From assembly GCA_020631735.1 (NCBI GenBank), contig CM036223.1, forward strand, positions 5,370,191-5,434,190: 64,000 bases of DNA, given 5' to 3'. The translations under genes and the position numbers were made by a program. The notes under the pieces are model-generated. The model worked only from the letters and a program-made list of their open reading frames with translations. It was not told where the DNA came from and did not search any database. Below are positions 35,401 through 46,789 of this stretch, in pieces. Source of the DNA: Saccharum officinarum. Its lineage: Eukaryota; Streptophyta; Magnoliopsida; Poales; Poaceae. The stretch's first letter is position 1. Each line of letters starts with the position of its first letter.

Positions 35401-35588
35401 TGCCGGGCACCATGACGGGGCTCATCATGGGCGGCGTGTCGCCGCTGGAGGCCATCCAGCTGCAGATCGTCGTCACGTACATGCTCATGAGCGCCTCCGC
35501 CCTCAGCAGCATCCTCTCCACCTACCTCTGCTGGCCGGCCTTCTTCACCAAGGCTTTCCAGCTCGACGATAAGGTCTTTGCAGACTAG
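32462..35588 (+). CDS. STAR2: UPF0014 membrane protein, STAR2/ALS3-like (aluminium tolerance), three exons
   Basis: Exons 32462-32752, 32971-33216 and 35277-35588, all phase 0 with GT...AG introns, give 282 codons, close to plant ALS3/STAR2 proteins. Exon 1 has an amphipathic start and hydrophobic segments at residues 34-50 and 61-82 (RAFLQLSVIGFVLQFIF). Exon 2 opens VTVAGYTAGQRAKQVPRGKY, has a hydrophobic segment at 118-138 and MMVGNAMTVTGVTMKKL, the family signature. Exon 3 opens VETALALGATPRQA and includes DSAKTVGLITLPGTMTGLI and a last membrane segment. In rice STAR2 pairs with the nucleotide-binding protein STAR1 to form a bacterial-type ABC transporter needed for aluminium tolerance and proposed to move UDP-glucose; Arabidopsis ALS3 is the counterpart. 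That role is family knowledge, not shown here. Intron 2 is enlarged to 2060 bp by a repeated exon fragment and transposon insertions. The ATG at 32462 gives the length expected for the family. No coding damage seen. Confidence 0.93.
33317..34265. other. Inserted sequence in intron 2 of the STAR2-like gene
   Basis: It starts with TATATCCCTTCTGTTTCAAA, which resembles a truncated Stowaway end. GC-rich unassigned sequence follows at 33600-34190, then an end resembling other grass elements (GCCCCCCCTATGGATCCGCC). It is bracketed by exon 2 and its partial copy at 34898. Confidence 0.5.
34266..34839. mobile_element. hAT-like non-autonomous element (574 bp) in intron 2
   Basis: The inverted ends TAGAGGTGGGACTTGGG and (reverse complement of the right end) TAGAGCTGGGACTTGGG differ at one base. 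Both sides carry the 8-bp duplication CCCCTGTG (34258-34265 and 34840-34847). The interior is made of alternating GTGCCGTGCCGG and CCGGCACGGCAC runs around an AT-rich core and has no transposase. An 8-bp duplication with these ends fits hAT. Confidence 0.9.
34898..35045 (+). repeat. Partial duplicate of exon 2 end and intron 2 start
   Basis: 34911-34967 repeats 33160-33216 (the exon 2 segment encoding VTGVTMKKLREDVKIQRNL) with a single visible base change and keeps the splice donor GTCAGT. Similarity continues into the intron (CAGTCACCTC, then TTGCTGCTC and TCCAATTCTTC) for another 75 bp with decay. Just upstream, TGGATCCGCCCCTGGCCCAT occurs in two tandem copies (one with a base change) and again before the hAT-like element. 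Confidence 0.88.
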
Positions 35589-37648
35589 GGAGCACGTTCT
35601 GCAGGGAAGGCGAGTCCGATCTGTTGCTTGCTGGGTGTAAAAAATCCACAATGGGAAGAAAAAACTGTAATCTTAGGTGATGGTGATCACTGAGTTGCAG
35701 TGATGTGATGTAGGAACAGAACTGTTAATTTTCAGCGTCCATGTTGATGGTGAGTTACTGAACTGTAATATGTAATACTAGCAGCTTAGAGATTGCAAGC
35801 ATCCGTGTCTGTAGAAATTTTAGCTTCTGTTATTTCTGATGAGTACATAACACATGACCTCTTTTCCTTACAACATGCTCAAAGAGGAAATGCCACATTG
35901 TCAAAGGTGATGGTGATGGAGAGCTAATTCTGTTAGTTTCTATTGGAGGCTCCGATTAAGAATGTCCGAAATCTCCAAAACACGAAGTCTCGGGAGTACC
36001 GGCCCTGAGATTTTGGTGGCCCAGGGCAAATACTAAAAATTGAGGCCTTTAGTATTCGCAAAAAAAAGGCATTAGGACATTTGTACATTTGTTATCGCAT
36101 GAGCAGTTTGGATGCTAACCTAAGAGTAGTTATCTAGCATGCATTACCTATTCTCCTTGCACCATATACTTTCAAAAAATTTATCTTGTCATATACTGGT
36201 TATCATCCTCATCGATGTCTAAATTGTTATCTACTGTAAGGCCTTGCTATCCGGTAATTAGTAGTACGTACATTTTTTAGTATCTTAAGTTTTACTAATT
36301 ATAATTAAAAATATACCAATATTTATGATATCAAATTAATATCATTATATTAATTATAAATGTTTTTCACAATAAATATATTTGAAGTCATAAATATGAA
36401 TATTTCACTAGAAACTTGATCAAATGTGAACTATTTTAACTATCATGCCACCCATAGTTGCTTTCTTTGTTGAGCAGAGGAAGTATTTGTTTGCTCCTAC
36501 GAGCAATAATTACTAATTCATCTATATTTTTCCTGTGTTCATATTATTTTTTAAAAAAATATCGGATGCGTCCTCTATGTGGTCACTCGTTTTCTCCTCT
36601 TTATTTTCTTACTACTAACGGCATCATTTATAGAGGACATATTCTGGATTTTGGAAATACATTTAGTAATTGAAAACTAGCTCAAAGCATATAGGAGTAC
36701 ATCCTACAGCCGCATGACACAGAAAGATAGAATTGATTCACGTGTTGGCGTGTTGCACCTAGTTTCGTGGCCTCTCATATAGCAGTGCACTGATAAGCCT
36801 GCCTGCATTCTTTGGTACTTCGGCCAAGCCCCAACAATCCAACGTACTGCTACACGTTTCCCAAAAGCCATGCTACTCCTACACCGTATACAAGGCTTGA
36901 CGGCTACTCCTGCACCGTATACAGGGGGCCCTGATGGCTTGGGGGGCCTGGGGCGGCCGCCCCGCTCGCCTGCCCCCAGGGCCGGGACTGTCTCGGGTTT
37001 GAGACAAAAGCTAATTGGAAGTTCCGATCAGTTCGAATGTTTGAGATCTCCAAAAGTCAATGTCTTAGGATTGGGCCTTTTCAAATCATAAGTTCTCAAA
37101 TCCTTTTCCTCCTTTGTTTCGGGCCTGCCCCCAGCTTTTGGCCCAAGGCGCGACCCGCCTCCGCAGCCCAGCTTCAGCAACCGCCGCCTCCGCAGCACTC
37201 GGCAGCACAGCAGCATTTTCCGAGAACACCCTGCAGGAAGATATCAGAAGATGAGCGCTGGTATTAGCGAAGATATAGTAGTATATGCTCACAAGAACAG
37301 TTTGCAATGCAAGCAGCCAAGGCTCCTGCTTCCTATAACCTGATCGACAGAGCTTCTCACGCGAATCTCCCCCATAACCATAACCTGTTTGTCCACAGAA
37401 AAATCAAAACCTACGTCTCCATATCTTTTCATCATATTCTTACATAGACGTAGTATATCTGAATTCACCTTTATGTACCCTGAAGATATACTACCTCTGT
37501 ACATGTAAGAATACCAGCTCCTGTTTCTTACTCTAGCTGTCTAGCATCATCTCTCTAAAGATAATGTTTCTGATGTCACAGGCTAGCCAGGTTAGTACTC
37601 TTCAGAGAAGATGAAACTGAACGTCCCATGAGTACTTTGCAACGTTTA
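35589..37648. other. Downstream region of the STAR2-like gene and repeats
   Basis: The 3' untranslated part is probably 35589 to about 35830. A block at 35940-36010 (CTCCGATTAAGAATGTCC, AAATCTCCAAAA, GGCCCTGAGATTTTGG) has a related copy at 36930-37060 (GTTCCGATCAGTTCG, GATCTCCAAAAG, GGCCCTGATGGCTTGG), so transposon-derived pieces are present. ACTCCTACACCGTATACA at 36876 is repeated with one change at 36907. 36010-36900 is AT-rich with nothing recognisable. Confidence 0.45.
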
Positions 37649-37960
37649 CTAGCAGCAAAATTTACCGCATAGCCCTAGCACTAGCAGGCAATAAATTAGC
37701 TGGGCTGGCAATGGCATCTTTCTGAAGAAAATGGAGAACAACTGCGACCTCTGAGCTGAGCAAAGGCTCATGCATGGCCAATAATGTGATTGCATGCATA
37801 AAGGCAGCCAGCATATGGTCGTGCAGCACTGCAGCAGGTTGGCCGCCGTCCACCGCAGCGCCGCCCGGCTCCCCTCCGACAAGTCCGTCGCCGCCAGGAC
37901 GCCAGCCCCACCCACCTCTCGCCCGCTGAAGGCGTTGGTGGAGCTGGCCTCTGTCAGTCA
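37649..37960 (-). pseudogene. Fragment resembling a universal stress protein N-terminus
   Basis: On the minus strand GVLAATDLSEGSRAALRWTA is followed by ANLLQ, which resembles the first strand and helix of plant USP-domain proteins (xxAVDxSxGSxAALRWAxxNLL). The frame then runs into sequence with no USP features (no GXXG(S/T) nucleotide motif) and stops. It is either a captured or broken gene piece, or a first exon whose partner I cannot find. Confidence 0.4.
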
Positions 37961-38386
37961 CTGTCAGGAATCGGGCCTATATGATACTCTATGTGCAAGC
38001 GAACGCTAGACCAGACCAGATCGGGAAGAGACGAAAGTGATCCCTGATCGAGGTTGCCATCTGCCCTGTTTGATTTGTTCCGATACTCATTGCTGGTGGA
38101 GCTAATTATTGCATTTTGTTATCTGGTGCTCATATTATGATAACGGCATTAGATACCAGAAAAGATAAGCTCGATCGGCCAACAGTACAGAGCACAAATC
38201 TCAGCACAGTGAAACAATATCTTCTCCGCTTTCTCCTCTCCTCTGCCGTTGGAGAAGAATATGAGAATAATCCAGCAGCAATATATTTTTTTTTGAAGGA
38301 ACCAGCAGCAATAATTAGGATTTAGGACAGCGACGCCGCGGTTGTTTTGTGATTATGCTTGACCTTGACTTAGAGCAGTGTAAACC

Positions 38387-38568
38387 AATGTTTTAAATCT
38401 CCGGCTATAGCTGCCGCTATAGCCCGCTATAGCTGTTTAAGAAAGATCAAGCTATTTGTGTCTATGTACAACTTAGCCGCTATAGCCCGCTATATCCCCA
38501 TTTAGCTCCGCTATAGCTGTTTTTGGGGTTATCCACTAAAATGTCTTAGTCGGAGATTTAAAACACTG
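38387..38568. mobile_element. MITE with 8-9-bp target duplication
   Basis: Ends TGTTTTAAATCTCCG and CGGAGATTTAAAACA are inverted copies, and the interior repeats GCTATAGC motifs. GTGTAAACC flanks both sides (38378-38386 and 38569-38577). An 8-9-bp duplication fits hAT or Mutator-like elements; which one is unresolved. Confidence 0.85.
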
Positions 38569-38586
38569 GTGTAAACCTAGTAATAT

Positions 38587-38843
38587 TACTCCCTTCTTCA
38601 TTCTTTCTTACATGTCGTATTAACTTGTCCTAAATCAAATATTTCTATCTTAGACAATTAGTTTTTAAAAATAATTATACGTGTGAACAACATATAGTTG
38701 ATATTTTTAATTAGATTCGATCAGTATGACAAACAGTTTCATATAATCTATATGTTGTGAAACTACATGGATTTCTTAAAATTGATGGTCTAAGATGAAA
38801 ATGTTTGACAAAGCTAACACGGCACTTCAAAAACATTGGAGTA
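38587..38843. mobile_element. Stowaway-like MITE, degenerate
   Basis: TA-CTCCCTTCTTC at the left and CATTGGAG-TA at the right are decayed Stowaway ends with TA on both sides. The interior is AT-rich with inverted symmetry. Confidence 0.6.
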
Positions 38844-38967
38844 CTATTTATAAAGCTTGTATTACTCTAAACAAGTAGACACGGTGTAAATAGTTAAACG
38901 CACACGTTCATGCACACATGTACAAAAGTATGGACAAGCATGACAATATTTGGCCCACAATAATAAT

Positions 38968-39900
38968 CACTACTACAAAAAATGGTTCACAGAGGCAGTA
39001 AAAAATGAACTACAGAGGATGACGTGGTACCAATGGCCTTTGGCCTGGGGCCATTGTCAATCAAAGATTAATAGAGGCAGATTCCTTTGCCACCTCTGCA
39101 AATGTTTTTTTTGAAATAAAAAGCCTAGCGAGCCCATAGAAAAGGCACAGTGCCACCTCTACAGTACCCTCCGCCACTGCCTATGAGCACACTGCTGCCA
39201 CCGTGCGGTATATGTGCCACATCTACTCTAGGAACACCGCCAATCTACGTAGGAGTCCTCGAGATGCCATGGAGGCTAGCGTTGTTGATTGCTAGGCATT
39301 TGGATATGCACAGGATCCGTTCCGCTCCGAGACAAACCTTGGCAATGGCGGCGATGGGGTGCTCACCGGATCCATGACAAAGGGGCCAAGTTCGCCGCTT
39401 TGGACCCGTCCAACCTTGCCATTGTAGCTCGCCGAATCCTGGGGCTAGGAAGTTCAAGAAGGGCGGTGAGCTCGTCATGGACACTGCTACTTTAGGGCAA
39501 CACCACTATCACTTGAGATCTAGGTGAGGGAGGCCACGAGACATGTTGGTACCATCGCCGTTGGGGCCAAGGGATGCTGCGGCCCCCTCACGCCACCGTG
39601 TTGTTGATCGCCCTTGCTGTCCCATAGCACTAGCCTTGAAAGATCCACCGCACCACTGCCCAATCCGCAGCGCCTGTGGCTGGACCTGCCACGCCACCAC
39701 CCGATCCGCCACACCCCCGGCATGATCCACCATTGGAGGGGCCTTTTGAGAGCCCATCTCGAATGGCAGGCTGCCCACAAGAAAGAGCACATTGAAGGGG
39801 CTAGCTGGCTTGTGCTCGTGGTGGGCCAGGTGTGGCGGTGAAAGAGCCAATTCGGATCGGAGAGAGAGAGAGAGAGTCATGAGTGGACGACTTCTTCCAG
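38968..39900. mobile_element. CACTA terminus and subterminal region, truncated
   Basis: CACTACTACAAAAAATGG is a typical CACTA end, followed by repeated AGAGGCAG, GCCACCTCT and TGGCCTTTGGCCTGGGGCC units. A GC-rich leader-like stretch reaches about 39900. The matching inverted end (TTGTAGTAGTG) is not found in the window, so the right side is lost. The long open frames here carry no domain. Confidence 0.6.
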
Positions 39901-40139
39901 GTGTTGTAGGTACAACTTGATCAATAGCTAGGGTTTCTCTCAGGGTTATTGAGGTATTCTACGGAACCTCTTCTTTATTGTGCTGCTAGATGCACACCTG
40001 GGGAACCTCTCCTAGGTTGGTTCTCTAGTGGCCTTGATCAAGGAAAAGCCAATTTGGTTTTGTTTATAACACAATAATTCACCAAGTGCTTTCCCCAGTT
40101 GGCTTATCATCAACCCAATGCAGCATAGGCAGCACAATA

Positions 40140-40503
<364 letters not shown>

Positions 40504-40844
40504 GGCATCAACACACAGTATGGATTTCAGTCTCCGAGCTTATTCAGCAAACCATGCATGTGGTGGGATGCATGGGTCTTACAAGCAAACCGCTAGATTG
40601 GTTGACATACATACATACGCAGGCATGCAGTAGTCCTGGTGCTCCATGTTCGAAGACAAAGTAAAGCATCATATGGCAAGATATAGAGGTAGGACAAGAA
40701 GAAGGATCACACTGCTAAGTAGTATATATTGTAGCTAGTAAATACGTACTTATCCATCGCTAAGGCATGAAGCTAATTCATTCGATCTCCTGCCAAGCAA
40801 GCAGATGTGGCAATCCTGAAAGGGAAGCCTACACCATAACAAAC

Positions 40845-40850
40845 TTTATT
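40845..40850 (-). terminator. Polyadenylation signal of the Gly/Pro-rich gene
   Basis: Minus-strand AATAAA about 150 bp after the stop codon of the gene at 40997-42133. Confidence 0.55.
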
Positions 40851-40996
40851 TAGTATCAGGGCATCCATGTACCAGGGTGTACGTACGTACGCACTGTGGT
40901 GAGCTCTGATATATCATGCCGTGACTGGGTCCCTGGCCCGGCCGGCACCGAACTTTTGCTACCTCACCCATCATCATGCTACATACTCTATGCTTG

Positions 40997-42133
40997 TTAG
41001 TATTTGCCCTGGTGGTGAGCGTACTGCTTAAACTTGCCCTGGAGTCCGTGCGTGTACTTGCCATGGCCGTAACCACCACCGCCATAGCCGCCGCCACCAT
41101 ATACGCCATAGCCGCCGTCACCATATCCGCCGTGATGCTTGTGGTATGCTCCATAAGTAGCAGAAGCTCTGGGGGGAGGTGCTGGCACTGGCCACCCCAT
41201 GTGCGCTCCGCCATAGCCGCCCCCATGACCTCCTGCTGGTATGCATGCATTCGTGTACGTGCGTTAGCCCAGGTGAATATATATTCATGGTACACCATGC
41301 GCATGCAATTGAGCGAACATCTAGCATGATACAGCACGGTTACCTTGGTATGGTGGTGGGTAGCCTCGCCCCTGTGTAGGAGGATAATAGCCGCCGCCGC
41401 CGCCATAGTAGGCACCCTCACCACCCCAGCCCGGGTGAGGGTGGACATACCCATACGGCGGCGGCTGTTTTGGATGAGGGTCGACTGCAGATGGAGGAGG
41501 TTTGCTGCCCTCACGCTTGGGACTCACTTTCGGCAAGTCCTCCGCCACTTTATTTGCATCTGGTGGAGGTGGTGGTTCCTGCCTTGAACATGGAGGCTTG
41601 CTCTCTGGCTTCTTGTCCACTGACGGCGGAGGGTCATGTGCCCCATCGTCCCAATCCACGTGATGAAGACGAGGAGGAGGAGGGGGAGGGGGAGGAGCAG
41701 CGTATTCGTCATATGTCCCGCTATTCCACCACCCGCAGCCGCCGCCACCACCACCATACGCCGATGGCTTTGGAGGAGGATATGCTGGAGGACCGCTGTA
41801 TCCGTATCCGTATGTGTATCCATATCCTCCTCCTCCATCACCACCACCACCAGCATAGTGCCCCTGCCCCGCCGCTTGTTGCCGCTTGTTCTCGCGTTTA
41901 CCACCCACGTTGAAGGTGTTACCGTTGTTCATATGTTGTTGACCAATATCGCCAAAATTAAACTTGGGCTCCCATTGCATCCCTAGCCAAATTACACACA
42001 AAAATAAAAACAGTTGTTGTTGACGCTAATATATAGAGAGAGAGATCTTAGAAGACTTAAGCTACGTTCTTCTACAACGAATAATAAGAGATTTATGGGA
42101 GATGGTTAATAAGGGACATATCATATTACCCAT
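40997..42133 (-). CDS. Glycine/proline/tyrosine-rich protein, three coding exons
   Basis: Minus-strand exons 42133-42130 (ATGG only), 41982-41344 and 41232-40997 join in frame to 292 codons plus stop. Borders are GG-GTAATAT/TTGGCTAG, AAG-GTAACC and CCAGCAG. The protein opens MGMQWEPKFNFGDIGQQ, then has a basic QQAAGQGHY region, GGGYGYTYGYGYSGPPAYPP, a C-W-W patch, a run of prolines, and a middle acidic/Pro/Lys segment. The last exon ends GGYGHGKYTHGLQGKFKQYA, like the GHGKFKHGKFK ends of plant glycine- and proline-rich proteins. No signal peptide or membrane segment is obvious, so a cell-wall role is not supported. A start at the ATG at 41980 (MQWEP) would give nearly the same protein, so the 4-nt exon is an inference from splice sites. 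Function unknown. Confidence 0.75.
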
Positions 42134-42243
42134 CGAGGAACGAAGAAGCTAGATGAAGCTATGTACTGCAGCTAGCCGAGACCTGTATGTCTTGGTCTGG
42201 GGATGATGCTGTGGTGTGCATGGAGGACGGACTAGCTAGCGCC

Positions 42244-42253
42244 ATATATATAG
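42244..42253 (-). promoter_or_regulatory. TATA box of the Gly/Pro-rich gene
   Basis: Minus-strand CTATATATATGG about 110 bp before the proposed start codon at 42133, placing transcription start near 42215. Confidence 0.6.
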
Positions 42254-42781
42254 GCGAGGAGGCCAGCAACGGATCCGTACAACCCAACTGACTTGTGGAC
42301 CTCGTATGCAGTGATGACTCGCCAGGCTGGTCAATCATTCACCGCACATTTGGTTCTTTGTTTAATTTGGGTGGAGGATAAGCTTTTTTTTTCTTTGGGT
42401 GGAGGATATATAATTTATCTTTTTGACTCATTATTATCTAATAAAGCTTTTGCGAAGCTAATAATATCAGGAATCTGCAAAAAAGTAAACCTATTTACGG
42501 GTTCTTGGAAACTCCGCTTGCATCTCTAAGGGCATCCCCAACAGGGTTCAAATATCTAGTCGAGATGAAATCTCTTTCGTCAAAAGAAACACAGGGCAGT
42601 GCGCTAGCGACTCAATCCTAGCTAGTCTCGCTCGTTGTCAAAAAATAGACCTCTCACTGAACACATGGTTCTGTACTCTGAAGTCCGTTTTTTATTTGAG
42701 CACGCCCTAAGCTAATATGTGATGATGGGCCTGGATGCATAAGCATAGCTGTGAAAGCTTGGGATGTGTGCGAGCTATAGA
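42254..42781. other. Upstream sequence between gene and CACTA
   Basis: No gene or recognisable element. It contains GGGTGGAGGATA twice (42370 and 42398) and otherwise plain AT-rich sequence. Confidence 0.4.
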
Positions 42782-43140
42782 CACTACCGGAAACGGAGAC
42801 TTTGCCGAGTGCTTTTTATCGGAGCACTCGGTAAATATATATTTTGCCGAGTGCCCTGATAAAAAATACTCGGCAAAGTAGACTTTGCTGAGTGTCAGAC
42901 ACTCGGTAAAGTAGACTTTGCTGAGTGTCAGACACTCGGCAAAGTAAGACACTCGGAAACCGTTACTTTGCCGAGTGCCGCGGCATTCGGCAAAGTTTAC
43001 ACTCGGCAAACAGTGCCCGACCCGTGACGGCGGCCACCTGCAGCGATATTTTGCCGAGTGCCTAACGGCTGGCACTCGGCAATTTTTTTTAATTTTTTAA
43101 ATGTATTTTGCCGAGTGCCCCACTTTGGCACTGGGCAATA
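42782..43140. repeat. Left terminal and subterminal repeats of the CACTA
   Basis: About ten copies of TTTGCCGAGTG or its reverse complement CACTCGGCAAA, some as palindromic pairs such as GCCGAGTGCCGCGGCATTCG. A second block at 44064-44160 lies just inside the hairpin. Confidence 0.92.
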
Positions 43141-44065
43141 TTCTTCTTATTTTTTTGATTTTAGGTCCAAATTTTTTTGTGTAGCTTTGTGACAGTATTT
43201 AAAACTCTACTTTAAAGTTTGGGGAAATTTTGACTTTTTTTGTATCTTTTATTAATTTATTTCATTTCCTCAAATTTTTCCGGATATTTCAAATTTGAAC
43301 TACAGGTACATGGAATAATGGAATTCGGTCATCCCAAAATTAATATTCGTGATATTTAGCGTATGTTGAGGTTGTATCCAAGAGGTCAAATGAAATCTTG
43401 AGCACCTCGTTGACGTAACATGTCGAAGTACTTGCGGGGAAAGTGATTTAAAATTATATAAAATCCAAACAAAGTCCGAAAATCATGAAACTTGGCGAGG
43501 CATCGTGTTATCGCATGTGGAGGGTCTGGTAAAAATTTAAGATGGTTTCGAGGAAGTTGGGACGTCGGATGCCAAAAAAACCACACATCTCCGAAAATTT
43601 GAGATGGCTATCATATGTGGAGATGTGTGCGTTTTTGGCATCCGACGTCCCAACTTCCTCGAAACAATCTTAAATTTTTACCACACCCTCCACATGCGAT
43701 AAGACGACGTCTCCTAAGTTTCGTGATTTTCGGACTTCATTTGGATTTTATATAATTTTAAATCACTTTCTCCGCAAGTACTTCGACATGTTACGTCAAC
43801 GAGGTGCTCAAGATTTCATTTGACCTCCCTAATACGGCCTCATCATACGCTAAATATCATGAATATAAATTATGGTATGACCGAATTCCATTATTCCATG
43901 TACCTGTAGTTATAATTTGAAATATGCGGAAAAATTTGAGGAAACAAAATAAATGAGTGAAATATATTAAAGAAAGTTAAAATTACCCCAAACTTTAAAG
44001 TAGGGTTCTAAATACTGTCACAAGGCTACACAAAAAAAAATTGGGGCAAAAATAAAAAAAATTTG
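43140..44065. repeat. Long inverted repeat, arms about 450 bp, loop 26 bp
   Basis: The left arm (about 43140-43592) and right arm (about 43619-44065) are reverse complements along their whole length. Examples are GGCATCCGACGTCCCAACTT against AAGTTGGGACGTCGGATGCC beside the loop, CATGTCGAAGTACTTGCGGG against CTCCGCAAGTACTTCGACATG-type text midway, and CCCCAAACTTTAAAGTAG-type text at the outer end. Mismatches and small indels are scattered, so the arms have diverged somewhat. Confidence 0.93.
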
Positions 44066-44164
44066 CCGAGTGCCTAAGTTAAGCACTCGGCAAAGTTGAT
44101 TTTAAAAAAAATAAAAAACTCTTTGCCGAGTGCCACTGGGCCAGGCACTCGGCAAAGGCCTTGT

Positions 44165-44815
44165 AACCTAAATTAAAGTCAGGGCCGGCCCACCCCACTC
44201 CTTCCTCCTTCTCCACTCGCCCGGGCGGGCTGCTTCTCTCTCGCCCGCGCCGCCACCCCGTCGCCCGCGCGCGCCTCTCCCCGCCGGTGGTCGGCTGCGC
44301 GGCTCCCTCCAACGAGCACCGGCGGTCCGGCTCCCTCCCTGAACTGCTCGCGTGCGGCGCCCCTTCTTCCCCGAGCACCGGCGGTCCGGCTCCCTCCCAC
44401 GAGCACGCCCGAGCACCGGCGGTCCGGCTCCCTCCGACGCCCCCGCCCGCCCGCGGATCCGGCGGCCCGGCAGCGCCCCCGCCCGCGGATCCAGTGGTCC
44501 GGCTGCTCTTCCTCCGCTTCCGCGCTTCGGGCTCTCTGCCTCGAATCAGAGTGGCGACTGTCACCGTGACAAGGTCGCTCCCGGCGGCGTGAGCCGGTGA
44601 GGTGGTGAGGCCAGCGTGACGGCAAGCTGAGCGCGCTCGGATTGGGCCGTCGTCTCTTCGGCAACGCCCTCCTGATTCCTCCGCCGAAGGCCAGATTGCA
44701 GCGGGCGGGGGCCTGCGCCTGATTCCGAGCCGACGCGGTGGCGGCGGCGGTGGCCGCTGGGCTGCTGCGGAGACGAGATGACGCTGCTCGCTGCAGGAGT
44801 TCGAGGTACTCGTGA
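44165..44815 (+). other. GC-rich leader region of the CACTA
   Basis: CCGGCCC-, GAGCACCGGCGGTCCGGCTC- (three tandem copies at about 44313-44435) and CGCCCGC-rich sequence ends at a possible donor GAG-GTACTC (44801). It looks like the leader exon of the accessory gene; frames on either strand show no domain. 44815-46415 has no recognisable coding sequence. Confidence 0.5.
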
Positions 44816-46415
44816 TTCCTGAAGCTTGTTTGCGAATCGCAATTAGCGCTTGCTCAGTGGCTCCGCGCCTGTCTAGATGGATTCATATATTACTGAACTA
44901 TGGACATTTCATTTTGGCCCAGAATCAAATCTGAAACTGTGCGTGCATCTCTGTACTCCCTACTGCACGATTTGAAGAGTAATTTGCCATAAGTTCTAAC
45001 AAAACTGGCATACAAAAAATACATTTTCCTTGCATTTTTTAAATAATCTGTTACACTTCGTTCTGGGTGTCAGACTCAGATTCGTGCGAGTCTGGTAAAC
45101 TTTTGTTAGGTGAAATCTCGTTATGCTTTTTTCTTATGCTGATTTAGTTCTTCACTTATGTTGTGTCTTAGCACTACTAGTTCAGTATTGTGTTAGGTAT
45201 TAAATAGGTTGCTTGTGAAAAATTCATTGTAATGAAAACAAGGAAGAAAAATGTACTAGAATTTAGAACTGATAGAAAAGGAGAAATTAGGATTACCTAC
45301 TGACTTACCAGTACAGCAGTACTAGGCGTCAGGCGAGGCTGGTGTTTGCCTGCTTGCTACTTGCAATCCGCTGAAATCAGCTGTTGGCCTGCTGCTCGCC
45401 GTGCAGTGCAAAGGAGCACACAGCAGAGCAGGCATGCAGGGGCGCAGGCAGGGGCAGCCGCTGCTCGCCGTGCAGCCGTGCGTATGGATAAGGACATAGA
45501 CCACGCAACGCCGTTGTTGCTGACAATTACCACTGCACGGGATGTCAGTTTCAGTAATCACCGAATCCACGGCGTTTAATGCACGCTAATTGCTCGGGCT
45601 GGCCGCCCAAACTCGTTTTCGTTCGTCACCTACTTGTTGTAGCGATCCAGTAGTACGTGTCACTATATATACACTATAGTCTAGACCGCCAGCACAAAGT
45701 CCTCTCCACTGTTGTCACCCTATAGTACTAATTAGTCTTCTAGTACCAATGATTAAAGTGTCTTAGGCCTAGAAATTTTGCTACCCACGTAGTTGTAGTA
45801 ACAATAAACTTCTCTTGGCCTTTTTACAGTTGCATCTGATTAGTCGTTAGGAGTAGCTTTCATATCCATTTTTGCAGACTATATGTGTGCTACCTGGCTA
45901 GCTTATCTAGGTGCTTGTCTGCTTTCACGTCTTGAATTCTTGCATTGGCAGCCTTGCCTGATGTGTGGTGCTAGTGCTCCTGCTAGTGCCCTAGTCTTTT
46001 GGATAATAGCTTCACAAGCAGCTTTCTATGTTACTGTGCAGCTTTCACAACATAGCAATCTACCAGTAGTAGAAACTCACCCAAGCAAATAACAAGCAGA
46101 ATGCAACCGCTGCCAGCTGGTGTAGTTCATTTGTCTGTATGACATGCAGAGCAACCACAACATAAGATTGCTGATGAGAAACATCGTTTAATAAAATAAA
46201 ACCACAATAGCAGGAAAAAACTAACTTTGCAGCAACTCTCTGAGCTTTCTTGTTATATCTATGTTAGAGTCTTAGAGCAAGCTGAAAGCAGCGAGTACTT
46301 AAGACTCTAAATATTCTAAATAACAACTAAACCAAATGGAAGAAGCACCAGAAGCCTCTTTTAGCAGCAGTAACCTGCATGTAGCCGACTCTTCAGCTTT
46401 GTCTCATCGAGTCCA

Positions 46416-46681
46416 GGCCTCGTTTAGTTCGGTGAATTGGGGAGAAAAACACTGTATCAGAATTCCTGTAGCATTTCGTTTGTATTTGGTAAAAATTATC
46501 CAAATTTTGACTAACTAGGCTTAAAATGTTCATCTCGCAAAGTACAACAAAACTGTGCAATTAGTTTTTGATTTCATCAACATTTAGTACTCCATGCATT
46601 TGCCGACATTTTGATGTGACAGGGAATCTTCTTTTTGCATAGTGAAATTTGGGGGAGAATTGGGGGAACTAAACAAGGGCC
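46416..46681. mobile_element. MITE with GGCCTTGTTTAGTTC-type ends
   Basis: GGCCTCGTTTAGTTC at the left and GAACTAAACAAGGGCC at the right are inverted. The interior includes AAAATTATCCAAATTTTGAC and CATCAACATTTAGTACTCCATG, typical of a very common grass MITE. The superfamily is not assigned because no convincing target duplication is visible. Confidence 0.85.
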
Positions 46682-46789
46682 CAGTTGCTCAAAAAAATGT
46701 ACTGCTATCTGCAGCACTCTATCACGTCTGCTATCTAGCTGCATTATTGTTTGATATATATACATATATACACACAGCTTTAGGTGTTG

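Noticed and set aside
39150..39880. Host gene in the GC-rich stretch after the CACTA terminus
   Set aside because: Frames of 60-123 codons on both strands lack any domain or splice structure; it looks like CACTA leader sequence.
45883..46092. Short hydrophobic frame (MCATWLAYLG...) inside the CACTA
   Set aside because: No start context, homology or splice support; chance frame within non-coding transposon interior.
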